DNA from: Pseudobacter ginsenosidimutans
GTDB taxonomy: Bacteria; Bacteroidota; Bacteroidia; Chitinophagales; Chitinophagaceae
Reading direction: 5' to 3'
DNA: 64,000 nucleotides
NCBI RefSeq assembly: GCF_007970185.1
Contig: NZ_CP042431.1
Span: forward strand, 2,170,001 to 2,234,000
The translations under genes were made by a program, and so were the position numbers. Shown here piece by piece: positions 36,486-46,670 of the stretch (position 1 is its first letter; the number at the start of each line of letters is the position of its first letter). The notes under the pieces are model-generated. The model saw only the letters and a list, made by a program, of their open reading frames with translations, was not told where the DNA came from and did not search any database.

Positions 36486-38786
36486 TTATTTGATGAATAC
36501 AATTTTTGCGGCTGTTTGTTCCCTTTTGTTTTCATCGGTAACCAGTACGAGATATATGCCTGAAGAAACTTTACTGCCATTATAATGCCTGCCATTCCAG
36601 ATGGCTTGTCCACCCAGGGCGCGGGTCTGGTACACCAGCCTGCCGTCCGTTTCCGTGATCTTAACAATGGCGTTGTTGACCAAACCCCTGATTGCAATGG
36701 TTCCATTGTAACCAGGTGGTACAGGGTTCGGGAATACCAGCAGGTTCTGATTGGTGGAGCCTCCATCTGTTGCTGTGCTGCGGAAAGAGCAAATGCCTTT
36801 GGGGGTGGAAAAGAAGATCTCTCCGGTGAAACCGTTGGCGGCAATCTGTTGCACGTCGTTATCAACTAAAGGACTATTACCCGTATGGAACCGGTACAAT
36901 GTTTTGCTGCCATCTGCGCTGATCAGCCATACGCCATTTTTTGTACCTACCCATTTGCGGTCGGCTCCATCCACGGCAATGCATTGCACCTGTTCATCGC
37001 GAAAAAGATAGCCGGCGAAATTGTCGGATTGCACCACTGGAAGAATGGCTTCGCAGCCTGTATTGCTGTTGGCGTCCTGTGGGCATTGTATAATGCCGAT
37101 GCCACGGTTGGTACCGATCCAGATAAATCCGCTCTGGTCTTTGGCGATGCAGTTCACATTATTGTCGGGCAGATTGCCATTACCGGTTCCGCTGCGATAC
37201 CATTTCCATTGATCATCGGATGGATTGTCGATGGAATTGCCGTAGGAGAAAACATAGAGACCATTGCCTTTGGGTGAAACCATCCATACCTGGTTGTAAT
37301 CATCTGCTATGAGTTGCGCCACTGCATTTTCCGAAACAGGAAAAGGAATGGTGAAGGATTTGAAATTCCCATCAGGCTTTCTTACTACCAGTTCTCCCGG
37401 TGATCCGTAGTTGCTGATCCACAGATTGCCGCTTGCGTCGAAGTTGAGGCCGCTTACGCGATAGCTGCCGGTTGAAAAATAGGCAGGTTGAATGGGCGAG
37501 TTCTGTTTGAGTACTGACAGTGGCTTGCCTTCCTGTATATGCAGGAGGCCGTCGTCGAAAGAGCCTGCCCAGATGGATTGGTCAGTGGGATCGATAGCAA
37601 CACTTACAATATCGTTTATGCTATCGGGTAAGTTAGCGGTGGCGGCATTTACATTCGTCCAGTTATCGTCCTGGAAGCGATAAAGCCCGTTGCGGTTGTT
37701 GGCAGGTTCCCAGTTGGAAGTTACACTGCCGGAAGCAACCCAGAGTGTATTGTTGAGTACCTGCATTTGTCCGCTTGCAACAGCAGCAGGGGAAGGCGGA
37801 ACGAAGGGTTCGAAATTACCGGCACCATCGGTGGCGCTTAATCCTTTGCTGTCATCGGCGATCCAGTATTGTTGTTGAAACCAGATAGCCTGTCTGGGAG
37901 CAGCAGTGAATACAGGATGTTGAATGATGCTTTCAACGATGCCTGCATTGGTGAGGCTCACCACTCTCGCCTGTGATCCGTTCAGTTCAGTGAGCAGTAG
38001 TTTGTTGCCGGAAGCTCTTAATTCCCGGATCTCCCAGCCATCGTTGTAAACAGATGTCCAGTTATTGTTCTGCCAGGCAAACAACTGGTTGTTCCATTGC
38101 GCGAATAATTGGCTTCCTGATAAAACAACTGCTTTTATATTGCCGGCCGGTAATCCATCAGTTCCTGAAAGCATTTCCCAGTTGCGATAATCGGAGAGGT
38201 TATTGGCGTTTACGGGTGCACGTTTCAATCCTTCTTCAGTTGCTGCGTAATAAAATTGCGCATCAGCAACAGTGTTATATACTTCGATCTTGTTGCCATT
38301 GCTGCCGATGATCCAGGTATCACTTACTTCATATTTTTCGAGATTGAGCAGTATGATGCCCAGTCCGGTACTCAGCAGGGCGCGCTGCTGTTGTACGTAG
38401 ATATGGTTGATGGTCTTGTTGCCGCTGATGGTGGAGTTTTTTATAGCGTCGATATTATGCACGGTGTTCTGGAGCAGTACATCCACGTTACTGTTGGAAT
38501 AGGCAATCACCAGCTTGTTGCCATCCGGATCTGCACCGATGGCGCCAATGCCCGTTTCCGAAAGTCCGCTGATACGGCTGAAACGCTCGATGGAATTATC
38601 TGAGGGATCTACAGAAAAAATGCTGAATGGCGTGGCGCACCAGACAATCGATTGCTGTTGAGTTACAGCAATGGCCTGATGATAAGGGAGGTGGTCCCTC
38701 CACTGTCCAACCGGCTGGAGCTGGGCGGAACTAATGGCATGCAGTAGTATGAGAAGTGGGAGTAATAAGGATTTCCGGTTCGGCAT
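36486..38786 (-). CDS. porZ: PorZ-like type IX secretion protein with beta-propellers and T9SS tail
   Basis: A 766-residue exported protein (signal peptide MPNRKSLLLPLLILLHAISSAQ). The N-terminal part has the PorZ pattern (VGQWRDHLPYHQAIAVTQQQ, FSVDPSDNSIERFSRISGLSETGIGAIG, LVIAYSNSNVDVLL) of two linked beta-propellers. The last 85 residues (LLVFPNPVPPGYNGTIAIRGL..SGIYLVLVTDENKREQTAAKIVFIK) form a type A sorting-domain fold. PorZ is a component of the type IX attachment complex that holds anionic LPS. Size and layout fit (about 776 residues in P. gingivalis). A generic two-component-regulator propeller protein is the alternative. recO follows by 6 bases. Confidence 0.75.
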   Translation of the reverse strand: MPNRKSLLLPLLILLHAISSAQLQPVGQWRDHLPYHQAIAVTQQQSIVWCATPFSIFSVDPSDNSIERFSRISGLSETGIGAIGADPDGNKLVIAYSNSNVDVLLQNTVHNIDAIKNSTISGNKTINHIYVQQQRALLSTGLGIILLNLEKYEVSDTWIIGSNGNKIEVYNTVADAQFYYAATEEGLKRAPVNANNLSDYRNWEMLSGTDGLPAGNIKAVVLSGSQLFAQWNNQLFAWQNNNWTSVYNDGWEIRELRASGNKLLLTELNGSQARVVSLTNAGIVESIIQHPVFTAAPRQAIWFQQQYWIADDSKGLSATDGAGNFEPFVPPSPAAVASGQMQVLNNTLWVASGSVTSNWEPANNRNGLYRFQDDNWTNVNAATANLPDSINDIVSVAIDPTDQSIWAGSFDDGLLHIQEGKPLSVLKQNSPIQPAYFSTGSYRVSGLNFDASGNLWISNYGSPGELVVRKPDGNFKSFTIPFPVSENAVAQLIADDYNQVWMVSPKGNGLYVFSYGNSIDNPSDDQWKWYRSGTGNGNLPDNNVNCIAKDQSGFIWIGTNRGIGIIQCPQDANSNTGCEAILPVVQSDNFAGYLFRDEQVQCIAVDGADRKWVGTKNGVWLISADGSKTLYRFHTGNSPLVDNDVQQIAANGFTGEIFFSTPKGICSFRSTATDGGSTNQNLLVFPNPVPPGYNGTIAIRGLVNNAIVKITETDGRLVYQTRALGGQAIWNGRHYNGSKVSSGIYLVLVTDENKREQTAAKIVFIK

Positions 38787-38929
38787 AATCAAAAATACAA
38801 CAGAATACAGAGAGTGCGGCCGGGAGGCGAACTCCTGGCCGCAGCTTGTTAAAAAGCAATCTTTGCCAACTTGCGCAAATTGGCTTTCTTTGCCTCGCCT
38901 ACAGTTATTTGCTCATTAAAATCTTTTCT

Positions 38930-41278
38930 ATGTGGGGAACCATTGCCAGGATTGTGCTGAAATTCCGGTGGATCTTACTCGTTCTTTTAGTATTGGCTAC
39001 TGCTCTGATGGCATATCATGCTTCCAAAGTTCAATTGAGCTATGAATTCACCAGGGCCATCCCTACTGATAATCCCAAGTACCAGGAATACCAGGAATTC
39101 AGGAAACTGTTTGGAGAAGATGGTAACCTGATGGTGATCGGGATCCAGACAAAAGACCTTTTCCAGGATAAGTTCTACAACGATTATGCTGCCCTCGTTA
39201 AAAATATCCGCCAGGTAAAAGCGGTGGAAGATGTACTCAGCATTCCCGGCGCAGCCAATTTGCTGAGAGATTCCGCGTCTGAAAAACTCAATGCCGGCGC
39301 AGTGTTCCCGGATCGTGTATTGAGCCAGCATGAACTGGATAGTTGTTCTGCCATTTTTCTCAGTCTTCCTTTCTACCAGGGACTGCTGTACAATCCTGCC
39401 ACCAGTACCTGGATGATGGCTATCCGCATCAACAAGGATGTACTGAACTCGAAAGCCCGCAATGAAGTGGTGGCGGATATCGTAGCTGCCGGTGAAGCTT
39501 TCGGAAAAAAGTATGGCGTTGAAATGCATTACAGCGGACTGCCGTTGATACGCACCAATATGGCCACCAAGGTGGCCAGTGAAATGCAATGGTTCCTGCT
39601 GGGGTCCATCGTGCTTTCTGCTATCATACTATTGCTGTTCTTCAGAAGCATCTCCGCTATGACGCTCTCACTGGCCGTGGTGATCATCGGCGTTGTCTGG
39701 AGCCTCGGTACACTTGAATGGTTTGGTTACAAGATCTCACTGCTTACTGCATTGATCTCGCCATTGATAGTTGTGATCGGTATTCCCAACTGTATCTACT
39801 TCCTCAATAAATACCATACAGCCTATAATGATGCAGACCCTTCATTGGGCGCCAAAGAAAGAAAGTTTGCCGCATTGCATATGATGATCGAACGGATGGG
39901 CGTGGTTACGCTCTTCTGTAATATCGCTGCAGCAATTGGATTCGCTGTATTCGGATTGACCAAGAGCGAGATCCTGAAAGAATTCGGCATTGTGGCAGGT
40001 ATCAATATCATGGCATTGTTCTTCATCTCCATCATCCTGATCCCTGCAGTGCTGAGCTTTCTGCCTTCTCCCAAACCCAGGCATACGAAATACCTCGATA
40101 ACAAATGGCTGCTCAATGTGCTGGATAAGCTGGAAGTATGGAGCCTGCACTATCAGAAACAGATCTATATCGTTACAGGGATCGTGCTGATCGTAGCAGT
40201 GGCTGGTATCTTCAAACTGCGCACAGAAGGCTTCATCGTGGACGATCTGCCGAAGACAGATAAGATCTATACCGACCTGAAATTCTTCGAACATCATTTC
40301 AAAGGAGTGATGCCGCTGGAGATAGTGGTTGATACAAAGAAGAAAAACGGATTGAGAATAAATCCACTCTCGCATTTCGAGAAGATCGACAGCCTCAGCC
40401 AGTTCATTGCATCGCAGTCTGAAATGGCCAGGCCATTATCGATTGTGGAAGGATTGAAGTTTGCGCGGCAGGCTTACTACAATGGCGACAGCGCCAGCTA
40501 TGGCCTCCCCAACTCCTTCGATATCGCATTCCTGGCGGAATATCTTGGCAGTAAAGGAAACGACACAAGCGGCAAGCAAAACAATTTCACACGCATCGTT
40601 CGCTCATTCATGGACAGTACCAGGCAGCGCGCGCGCATCAGCGTGAATATGGCCGATGTTGGCACCAAGAGATTGCCCGAGATCATCGATTCGCTCAACC
40701 AGCGCAGCAAACAGATATTCGACACAGCCAAATACAATATTCAGTTCACCGGCACTTCTGTTACCTTCCTGGAAGGAAGCGCCTTTATCATCAACGGACT
40801 GAAAGAAAGTATTCTCTGGGCCTTCGGGTTGATCGCCCTTTGTATGCTTTATCTCTTCCGTTCTTTCCGCATCCTGATCTGTTCCCTTGTACCGAATGTG
40901 ATACCCCTGATCATTACAGCCGGTGTGATGGGATGGGCAGGTGTTGCTATCAAACCTTCTACAGTACTTGTTTTCAGCGTAGCGCTCGGTATTGCAATCG
41001 ATATCACCATCCGCTTTCTCGTGAACTATAAACAGGAAACAGAGCTGAGCAAAAAAGCACCACGTGAAATTGTGATCGATACGATCCATAAAACAGGCAT
41101 CAGCATTATCTACACTTCACTGGTACTGATTGCTGGCTTCATCATTTTCTGTGTAAGCGATTTCGGTGGTACAAAAGCGTTAGGATGGCTGACATCACTC
41201 ACACTCGTGCTGGCTACATTGACCAATCTTATTTTCTTACCTGCGTTGCTTCTGACACTGGTAAAAAAGAAAAAATAG
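38930..41278 (+). CDS. RND/MMPL-family exporter-like membrane protein
   Basis: A 782-residue inner-membrane protein with two homologous halves, each a membrane segment, a large periplasmic loop and a block of five segments: MWGTIARIVLKFRWILLVLLVL, then FLLGSIVLSAIILLLFF...LIVVIGIPNCIYFLNKYHT, and again from IYIVTGIVLIVAVAGIF. The second half ends AVALGIAIDITIRFLVNYK...LTLVLATLTNLIFLPALLL, the usual MMPL signature. Such proteins export lipids or other hydrophobic substrates; the substrate is unknown. ATG 38930 is chosen over the longer frame from 38846 because it starts at the first membrane segment. A terminator follows. Confidence 0.85.
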   Translation: MWGTIARIVLKFRWILLVLLVLATALMAYHASKVQLSYEFTRAIPTDNPKYQEYQEFRKLFGEDGNLMVIGIQTKDLFQDKFYNDYAALVKNIRQVKAVEDVLSIPGAANLLRDSASEKLNAGAVFPDRVLSQHELDSCSAIFLSLPFYQGLLYNPATSTWMMAIRINKDVLNSKARNEVVADIVAAGEAFGKKYGVEMHYSGLPLIRTNMATKVASEMQWFLLGSIVLSAIILLLFFRSISAMTLSLAVVIIGVVWSLGTLEWFGYKISLLTALISPLIVVIGIPNCIYFLNKYHTAYNDADPSLGAKERKFAALHMMIERMGVVTLFCNIAAAIGFAVFGLTKSEILKEFGIVAGINIMALFFISIILIPAVLSFLPSPKPRHTKYLDNKWLLNVLDKLEVWSLHYQKQIYIVTGIVLIVAVAGIFKLRTEGFIVDDLPKTDKIYTDLKFFEHHFKGVMPLEIVVDTKKKNGLRINPLSHFEKIDSLSQFIASQSEMARPLSIVEGLKFARQAYYNGDSASYGLPNSFDIAFLAEYLGSKGNDTSGKQNNFTRIVRSFMDSTRQRARISVNMADVGTKRLPEIIDSLNQRSKQIFDTAKYNIQFTGTSVTFLEGSAFIINGLKESILWAFGLIALCMLYLFRSFRILICSLVPNVIPLIITAGVMGWAGVAIKPSTVLVFSVALGIAIDITIRFLVNYKQETELSKKAPREIVIDTIHKTGISIIYTSLVLIAGFIIFCVSDFGGTKALGWLTSLTLVLATLTNLIFLPALLLTLVKKKK

Positions 41279-41604
41279 ATCTTTCTGAAAGATGAACGGG
41301 GGCCGGCTCTTATAGCCGGCCCTTTTCAATTATCAATGACTCATATATTATCAGGAATATTAACTTATCTAGTTAGTGGTAAGCGTTAGCGTTAGTTTAA
41401 ATATGTAATTATTTAATTAATAATACTGATTTATACTAACTATTACTACCATTCGAAAAACTACCGTTTTGCGGCAAGTATTTCTTTATAATAATGCTGA
41501 ATAATCTTATCTTGATATGACCGCTTTTGGGTATTATTCAGCGGTTAGCAAGCCGAAAATACCCAGTTGCGGATTACCAACTGTTCCAACTAAAACTGTC
41601 ACAA
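41279..41604. other. Leader region of the first SusC gene with overlapping hairpins
   Basis: After the MMPL terminator the DNA is very A/T-rich. Three inverted repeats share bases near the SusC start: 41496-41505 with 41533-41542 (GCTGAATAAT/ATTATTCAGC), 41528-41535 with 41558-41565 (TGGGTATT/AATACCCA) and 41520-41525 with 41540-41545 (ACCGCT/AGCGGT). They cannot all form at once. No exact TAnnTTTG element was found. Confidence 0.5.
41300..41326 (+). terminator. Terminator after the MMPL gene
   Basis: A 9-bp stem (GGGCCGGCT with AGCCGGCCC), loop CTTAT, then TTTT. Confidence 0.85.
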
Positions 41605-44600
41605 ATGAGAAAATTAGTAGCCCTGCTTCTGGCAGTTGTGCTTTGCTATGCACATGCCAGATCACAAACCCGTACAATCACGGGTAAAGTCACGGATGAA
41701 ACCGGAAGTCCCATCCCCAATGTTTCGGTGATCATCAAAGGAACCAAAACAGGAACCACCACTTCAATGGACGGTACTTACTCCCTCCCGGTGCCGGCAA
41801 ATGCCAAAACACTTATTTTTTCCGCCGTAGGCCAGGTGCCACAGGAAGTGTCCATCGGCGATCGTACGCTGGTGAATGCATCACTGAAGTCGACCGACAA
41901 AGAGCTTCAGGAAGTAGTGGTAGTGGGATATGGCACACAGAAAAGAAAAGATGTAACGGGCAGCATCGTTACGGTGAAAGGTGCTGCAGTTGCTGAAAAG
42001 CCTGTTCAGAGTTTCGAGGCCGCACTCGGTGGCCGCGCTGCCGGTGTGCAGATCTCTGTGCCGAACGGAGTAATGAACAATCCGCCTGTATTCAGGATCC
42101 GCGGAACAAACTCCATTTCCCTGAGCTCTTATCCGCTGATCGTTGTGGATGGGATCCCGGTGTACACAGGTGATTTCAGTGGCACCAGTTCCGGTGGTAA
42201 TACGCTTGCCGCCATCAACCCCGCTGATATCGAAACCATCGATATCGCCAAAGATGCAGCGGCAGCATCCATCTACGGAAGCCGCGCTGCCAACGGTGTG
42301 GTATTCATCACTACCAAAAAAGGTAAATCAGGAAGAGCCAGAGTGAACTACAACGGATGGGTGGGCTGGACCAAAACACAGCGCCTTCCGGAACTGCTGA
42401 ATGCACAGCAATACACAGACCTCAAGAATGAAGGATTGAAGAACAACAATTCTTACAACACTGATCCCAACGATGGGATCACCGATACCTACTTTGCACT
42501 CACCAATGGCCCGGATGGAAAGCCCATCGATACTCGCTGGTATGATCATGTATATCGCACAGGGATTTCGCATAACCATACTATTAATGTTTCCGGTGCA
42601 AACGACAACACCAATTATTATTTCTCTGCCAACTATACGGACCAGCAGGGCGTGATCAAAAGGAACGATTTCAAACGCCAGGGCATTCTCTTCAATATCG
42701 ATCAGAAGGTAACCAAATGGTTCAATGTTGGTGGAAAGATCAATTATTCCAATGAAAAGAACCTGGCTGCCGCCAGCTCCGGCTCATTGCCTGGTGAAGC
42801 ATTTGCAACAGGTGGTCTGGGCCGTGTGGTAATGGTGCTGCCGCCCAGCGTATCGCCTTACAATAATGACGGCTCATTCAACGCATCCAGTGGTACTATC
42901 GGACCGATGAACAATAAGATCGCTGGCGGTTTCAGTTACTATAACCCGGCCCTGTCGCTCAAATACAACAGGTCGAATACAGAAATGAACCACGTGATGG
43001 CCAATGCTTACGGGCAGGTAAAGCCATTCAGCTGGCTGACGCTTCGCAGTGTATTCAGCGTGGATTATATCTATGTAGACAATGAATCTTATTCGCATCA
43101 GCTCACAGGCGAAGGCGCCGCCAGCACAGGCAGTGCCACCAGTACATTCAGCAAGAATAAAAGAACAGTCTGGACCAATACTGCATCTTATGATCAGGTT
43201 TTCCTGGATAAGCACACCGTACAATTGATGCTGGGTACGGAAGAGCAAAGATCAACTGCAACAGGTTTCGGACTTAACAGGACCAATGTGTCTGATCCTT
43301 ATTTCGTCAACATACAATCGGCCTGGGCTAATGTGGCCACTTCGGGTTCTTCGCTGGGTGAAAATTATCTCTATTCCCAGTTCGCCAGTGTTCGCTACAA
43401 TTACGAAAACAAATATTATATCTCCGGAAACGTACGCCAGGATGAATATTCAGGCCTTGGCTACAATAACCGGAAAGGTACTTTCTACGGAGTGTCCGGC
43501 GGTTGGGAAATCGCCAATGAGAATTTCTGGACGAAAGCCGGATTCGATAAGATCTTCAACAGCTTCCGGATCAGGGGGAGCTATGGTAAAGTAGGTAATA
43601 TCGGCGGCATCGGTAACAACGAATCTTATACAACCTATGCAGGAGGTACTTACGGAGGTTCGCCTACACTCAATTACAATAACCTCGGTAATCCGGCGCT
43701 GGAATGGGAAACCAGTAAGAAGTTCGATATCGGATTGGCATTCGGAGTGCTGAACGACAGGATCAGCGTTGAATTCAATTATTACAAGAACACTGTGGAT
43801 GGACTGATCCTGGATGTGCCACAGATCCCTTCTGCCGGTATTCCGGGTAATGCTGTACGCATGAACGTGGGCTCATTATACAATAAAGGCATCGAACTCA
43901 GCATCAATGCAACACCGGTGAAAGCAAAAGACTTCAGCTGGAACACATCATTCAATATCGGTATCAACAAGAACGAGGTTACTGCACTGGCGCCTGGTTT
44001 GAGTTCCATCATTGTAACAACACCGGCAGGAGCGTCTACCAACGAATCGGTAAGCGCAAGCCTTCCCGGCTATTCAGTAGGTACACTTAAAGTAGTGCGT
44101 ACAGGTGGCGTTGATCCTGCTACCGGAAGAAGGATCTTTTACAATGCAGCGGGACAGGCAGTGCTCTATTCCCATTACCCGCAAGCCTGGCGTTTTGCCG
44201 ATGGTGCTACTTCACCAGCCATCACGCTCAACGACGGAATACCTTTGTACAATGCCATTCCGAAACAGATCGGCGGCTGGAACAATACTTTCTCCTACAA
44301 GGGATTTGAACTGGATGTATTGCTCACTTATCAGCTGGGCTTTTACATCTACTACGGAACCAATGCAGGCCTGCACGATCAGCGTTTCTGGAACAGCACT
44401 ACGGATATCCTGGACCACTGGAAAAAAGCAGGTGATGTTGCACAATGGCCCAAGATCGTTTATGGCGATAACGTCAGCAACGGTTCATCCCTGCCGCTCG
44501 ACATCAATGTTTTCAAAGGCGATTTTGTGAAGCTTCGTAACGTACAGGTTTCCTATAACCTGCCAAAGACCCTGGTTGGCAAAGCAGGCCTGGGCAGTAT

Positions 44601-44763
44601 CAAATTTTATGTGAGTGGCCAGAACCTGGCTATGATCACCGATTACCCCGGCCCCGATCCGGAAGTGTCCACTAACGGTAACAACTCCGCGAATCCAAGT
44701 ATCGATCGTAACCAGGTTGGTAATGCCCGCACCATCACTGTTGGCGTATCAGTCGGATTTTAA
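41605..44763 (+). CDS. SusC/RagA-family TonB-linked outer-membrane protein (first pair)
   Basis: A 1052-residue outer-membrane importer for oligosaccharides or peptides. The signal peptide MRKLVALLLAVVLCYAHARSQ is followed by a carboxypeptidase-regulatory-like domain (TITGKVTDETGSPIPNVSVIIKGTKTGTTT), a TonB-box-like EVVVVGYGTQKRKDVTGS, the plug (FRIRGTNSISLSSYPLIVVDGIP, ASIYGSRAANGVVFITTKKG) and the barrel, ending ARTITVGVSVGF. The start at 41605 follows the signal peptide; the frame extends to 41527 without support. It is followed 23 bases later by its SusD partner. No hydrolase is adjacent, so the substrate is not predictable. Confidence 0.97.
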   Translation: MRKLVALLLAVVLCYAHARSQTRTITGKVTDETGSPIPNVSVIIKGTKTGTTTSMDGTYSLPVPANAKTLIFSAVGQVPQEVSIGDRTLVNASLKSTDKELQEVVVVGYGTQKRKDVTGSIVTVKGAAVAEKPVQSFEAALGGRAAGVQISVPNGVMNNPPVFRIRGTNSISLSSYPLIVVDGIPVYTGDFSGTSSGGNTLAAINPADIETIDIAKDAAAASIYGSRAANGVVFITTKKGKSGRARVNYNGWVGWTKTQRLPELLNAQQYTDLKNEGLKNNNSYNTDPNDGITDTYFALTNGPDGKPIDTRWYDHVYRTGISHNHTINVSGANDNTNYYFSANYTDQQGVIKRNDFKRQGILFNIDQKVTKWFNVGGKINYSNEKNLAAASSGSLPGEAFATGGLGRVVMVLPPSVSPYNNDGSFNASSGTIGPMNNKIAGGFSYYNPALSLKYNRSNTEMNHVMANAYGQVKPFSWLTLRSVFSVDYIYVDNESYSHQLTGEGAASTGSATSTFSKNKRTVWTNTASYDQVFLDKHTVQLMLGTEEQRSTATGFGLNRTNVSDPYFVNIQSAWANVATSGSSLGENYLYSQFASVRYNYENKYYISGNVRQDEYSGLGYNNRKGTFYGVSGGWEIANENFWTKAGFDKIFNSFRIRGSYGKVGNIGGIGNNESYTTYAGGTYGGSPTLNYNNLGNPALEWETSKKFDIGLAFGVLNDRISVEFNYYKNTVDGLILDVPQIPSAGIPGNAVRMNVGSLYNKGIELSINATPVKAKDFSWNTSFNIGINKNEVTALAPGLSSIIVTTPAGASTNESVSASLPGYSVGTLKVVRTGGVDPATGRRIFYNAAGQAVLYSHYPQAWRFADGATSPAITLNDGIPLYNAIPKQIGGWNNTFSYKGFELDVLLTYQLGFYIYYGTNAGLHDQRFWNSTTDILDHWKKAGDVAQWPKIVYGDNVSNGSSLPLDINVFKGDFVKLRNVQVSYNLPKTLVGKAGLGSIKFYVSGQNLAMITDYPGPDPEVSTNGNNSANPSIDRNQVGNARTITVGVSVGF

Positions 44764-44786
44764 TTGAACAATTAAAAAGAATAATT

Positions 44787-46247
44787 ATGAAATATATTCT
44801 GATAACTGTTTTACTGGTTGGCATGATAACGGCTCCCTCCTGCAAAAGGGAAGAGCTGCTGAGCCCGCTTCCCCCCACCAGTATCATCGACAGCTTTGCA
44901 TTCGATACACCTGAAAGGATCATCAATCAGGTGCGTGCATTGTATTCCAATCTCAAGAACGGGCAATTCTATGGTGGCCGTTATCTTATCTACAACGATA
45001 TCAGGGGCGAAGAATTCCTGAACCAACTCACCAATGGTGTAACAGGATATGGCACCTGGAACTTTGCACTTACCAATACTGCACAGGAAGTGCAGGGGCT
45101 ATGGTCGCAGGCTTATTATGTGATCAATACCGCCAATGTTTTCCTGGATGGATTGACCACCAAGGGTAAGGGTATTGTGAGCGATAGCCTTGCACTCGAC
45201 TATGAAGCAGAAGCGAAGTTCATCCGGGCGCTGAGTTATTACAGTTTGTTGCAATTGTATGCCCGTCCCTACTGGGATGGTAATGGCAGCAAACCCGGAT
45301 TGCCGCTACGTTTGAAAGGGAATAAATCGATCCAGGATTATTCGCTCGAACGCAGCACTGTAACGCAGATCTATGACCAGGTACTGACTGATCTGAATTT
45401 TGCAGAGACCAATCTGCCGCTGCAATATGGTACTGCGGCATTGAATACAACAAGGGCACACCGAAATACTGCCATTGCACTGAAAACAAGGGTTTACATG
45501 AGTATGCAGCGATATGATAAAGTGATCGAAGAGGCCGGCAAGATTGTTGGCGCCGGTCCTGTTTCATCCGCAGCAACGGGAGTAAAGCATAAACTGGAAT
45601 CAGATATTACCACAGTATTTGCTTCTCCATATACTTCAGTTGAGTCCATTCTTTCCATGCCCATGTCGGCCGATGAAGTACCCGGAACACAGAACCAGCT
45701 GGCTTATTATTATAGCCCAACCAGCGCCAACGGCGGTATCGGTAATGGTGAATATGCACTCAACCCGGACGGCATCATTGCCAATACAGGATGGACAGCT
45801 GCAGATAAGCGTCGCAGCTTTATTCACACTACAGCATCCACCGGCAAGAAATGGTTGATCAAGTACAAAGTGCGCAGTCCGTTTACAGACTGGATCCCTG
45901 TGATCCGTTATTCTGAAGTGCTGCTGAACTATGCAGAAGCGCTGGTGAGGGAAACAAATAGCGTGGATACGAGAGCGTTAGAAATGCTGAATGAAGTGCG
46001 CAAGCGTTCTGATGCAGCTACCACCCTGGCGCCAGCTGATTTTGATGCCATGATAGATGCATTGCTGACTGAACGCAGGATCGAGTTCCTGGGAGAAGGA
46101 AGAAGAAGCCCCGATCTGCTCCGGCTTGGATTGACAATTCCCGGCAAAGCGGCCGTGGTGGCCGTTCCTGCTACAGACATCAAATACATCTGGCCAATTT
46201 CAGCTGCAGAGTTGTTGCTGAACAGTAAAATGATTGACAATAAATAA
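44787..46247 (+). CDS. SusD/RagB-family nutrient-binding lipoprotein (first pair)
   Basis: A 486-residue surface lipoprotein that forms the lid of the SusC channel and binds substrate. The lipobox is TAPSC near residue 19. TPR-like helices are seen in EAEAKFIRALSYYSLLQLYARPYWDGNGSKPGLPLR, RAHRNTAIALKTRVYMSMQRYDKVIEEAGKIV and the C-terminal VIRYSEVLLNYAEALVRETNSVDTRALEMLNEVRKRSDA, then LTERRIEFLGEGRRSPDLLRLG. The last motif and the RYSEVLLNYAEA block are the most specific SusD signatures. A terminator follows the stop. Confidence 0.97.
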   Translation: MKYILITVLLVGMITAPSCKREELLSPLPPTSIIDSFAFDTPERIINQVRALYSNLKNGQFYGGRYLIYNDIRGEEFLNQLTNGVTGYGTWNFALTNTAQEVQGLWSQAYYVINTANVFLDGLTTKGKGIVSDSLALDYEAEAKFIRALSYYSLLQLYARPYWDGNGSKPGLPLRLKGNKSIQDYSLERSTVTQIYDQVLTDLNFAETNLPLQYGTAALNTTRAHRNTAIALKTRVYMSMQRYDKVIEEAGKIVGAGPVSSAATGVKHKLESDITTVFASPYTSVESILSMPMSADEVPGTQNQLAYYYSPTSANGGIGNGEYALNPDGIIANTGWTAADKRRSFIHTTASTGKKWLIKYKVRSPFTDWIPVIRYSEVLLNYAEALVRETNSVDTRALEMLNEVRKRSDAATTLAPADFDAMIDALLTERRIEFLGEGRRSPDLLRLGLTIPGKAAVVAVPATDIKYIWPISAAELLLNSKMIDNK

Positions 46248-46278
46248 ATCCGACTGACCCAGACTTCCAACTACAACC

Positions 46279-46305
46279 GGGCCGTCCGCAGGGGCGGCCC
46301 CTTTT
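46279..46305 (+). terminator. Terminator after the first SusD
   Basis: A 9-bp stem with one G-T pair (GGGCCGTCC with GGGCGGCCC), loop GCAG, then C and four T. Confidence 0.85.
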
Positions 46306-46560
46306 CAAAAGATTTGCGGTGAACCGAAGGAGAGGTCGCAAATTTTTTTTTCGAAGCTGGCGATCTGTTGGTCCACTGATTTTCGATTTCATCATTTGCG
46401 CCGATGTGCCCACAATTTGAATTTGACCTGAATTTTTTATAAATAGTAATATATTTAAATATGATTTTTCCCGGGTATCCGGATTGATAAGTTTGCCTCA
46501 TGGTGAATGGGTATAATAACATGATGTATAACCGAAATATTAATTTTTTGCTAAAAAAAA

Positions 46561-46594
46561 TTTGGATTGTTAAGCAGCCAGATCAATACATTTG
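46561..46594 (+). promoter_or_regulatory. Bacteroidota promoter of the second SusC (-33 TTTG, -7 TACATTTG)
   Basis: The two elements are separated by 22 bases. The -7 element lies 76 bases before the ATG at 46671. Confidence 0.6.
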
Positions 46595-46670
46595 CTGTCC
46601 ATAAAGTTGATAACTACTCTGAATAGCAGTTATTGATTTTAGTTTTACATCAAAACATAAACTCACGCAC

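Larger units (their letters stand above)
46248..46670. other. Gap between the two SusCD pairs, carrying a promoter
   Basis: Contains the terminator at 46279-46305, then A/T-rich DNA and a promoter for the second SusC: TTTG at 46561-46564 and TACATTTG at 46587-46594, 22 bases apart. No gene is seen. Confidence 0.6.
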
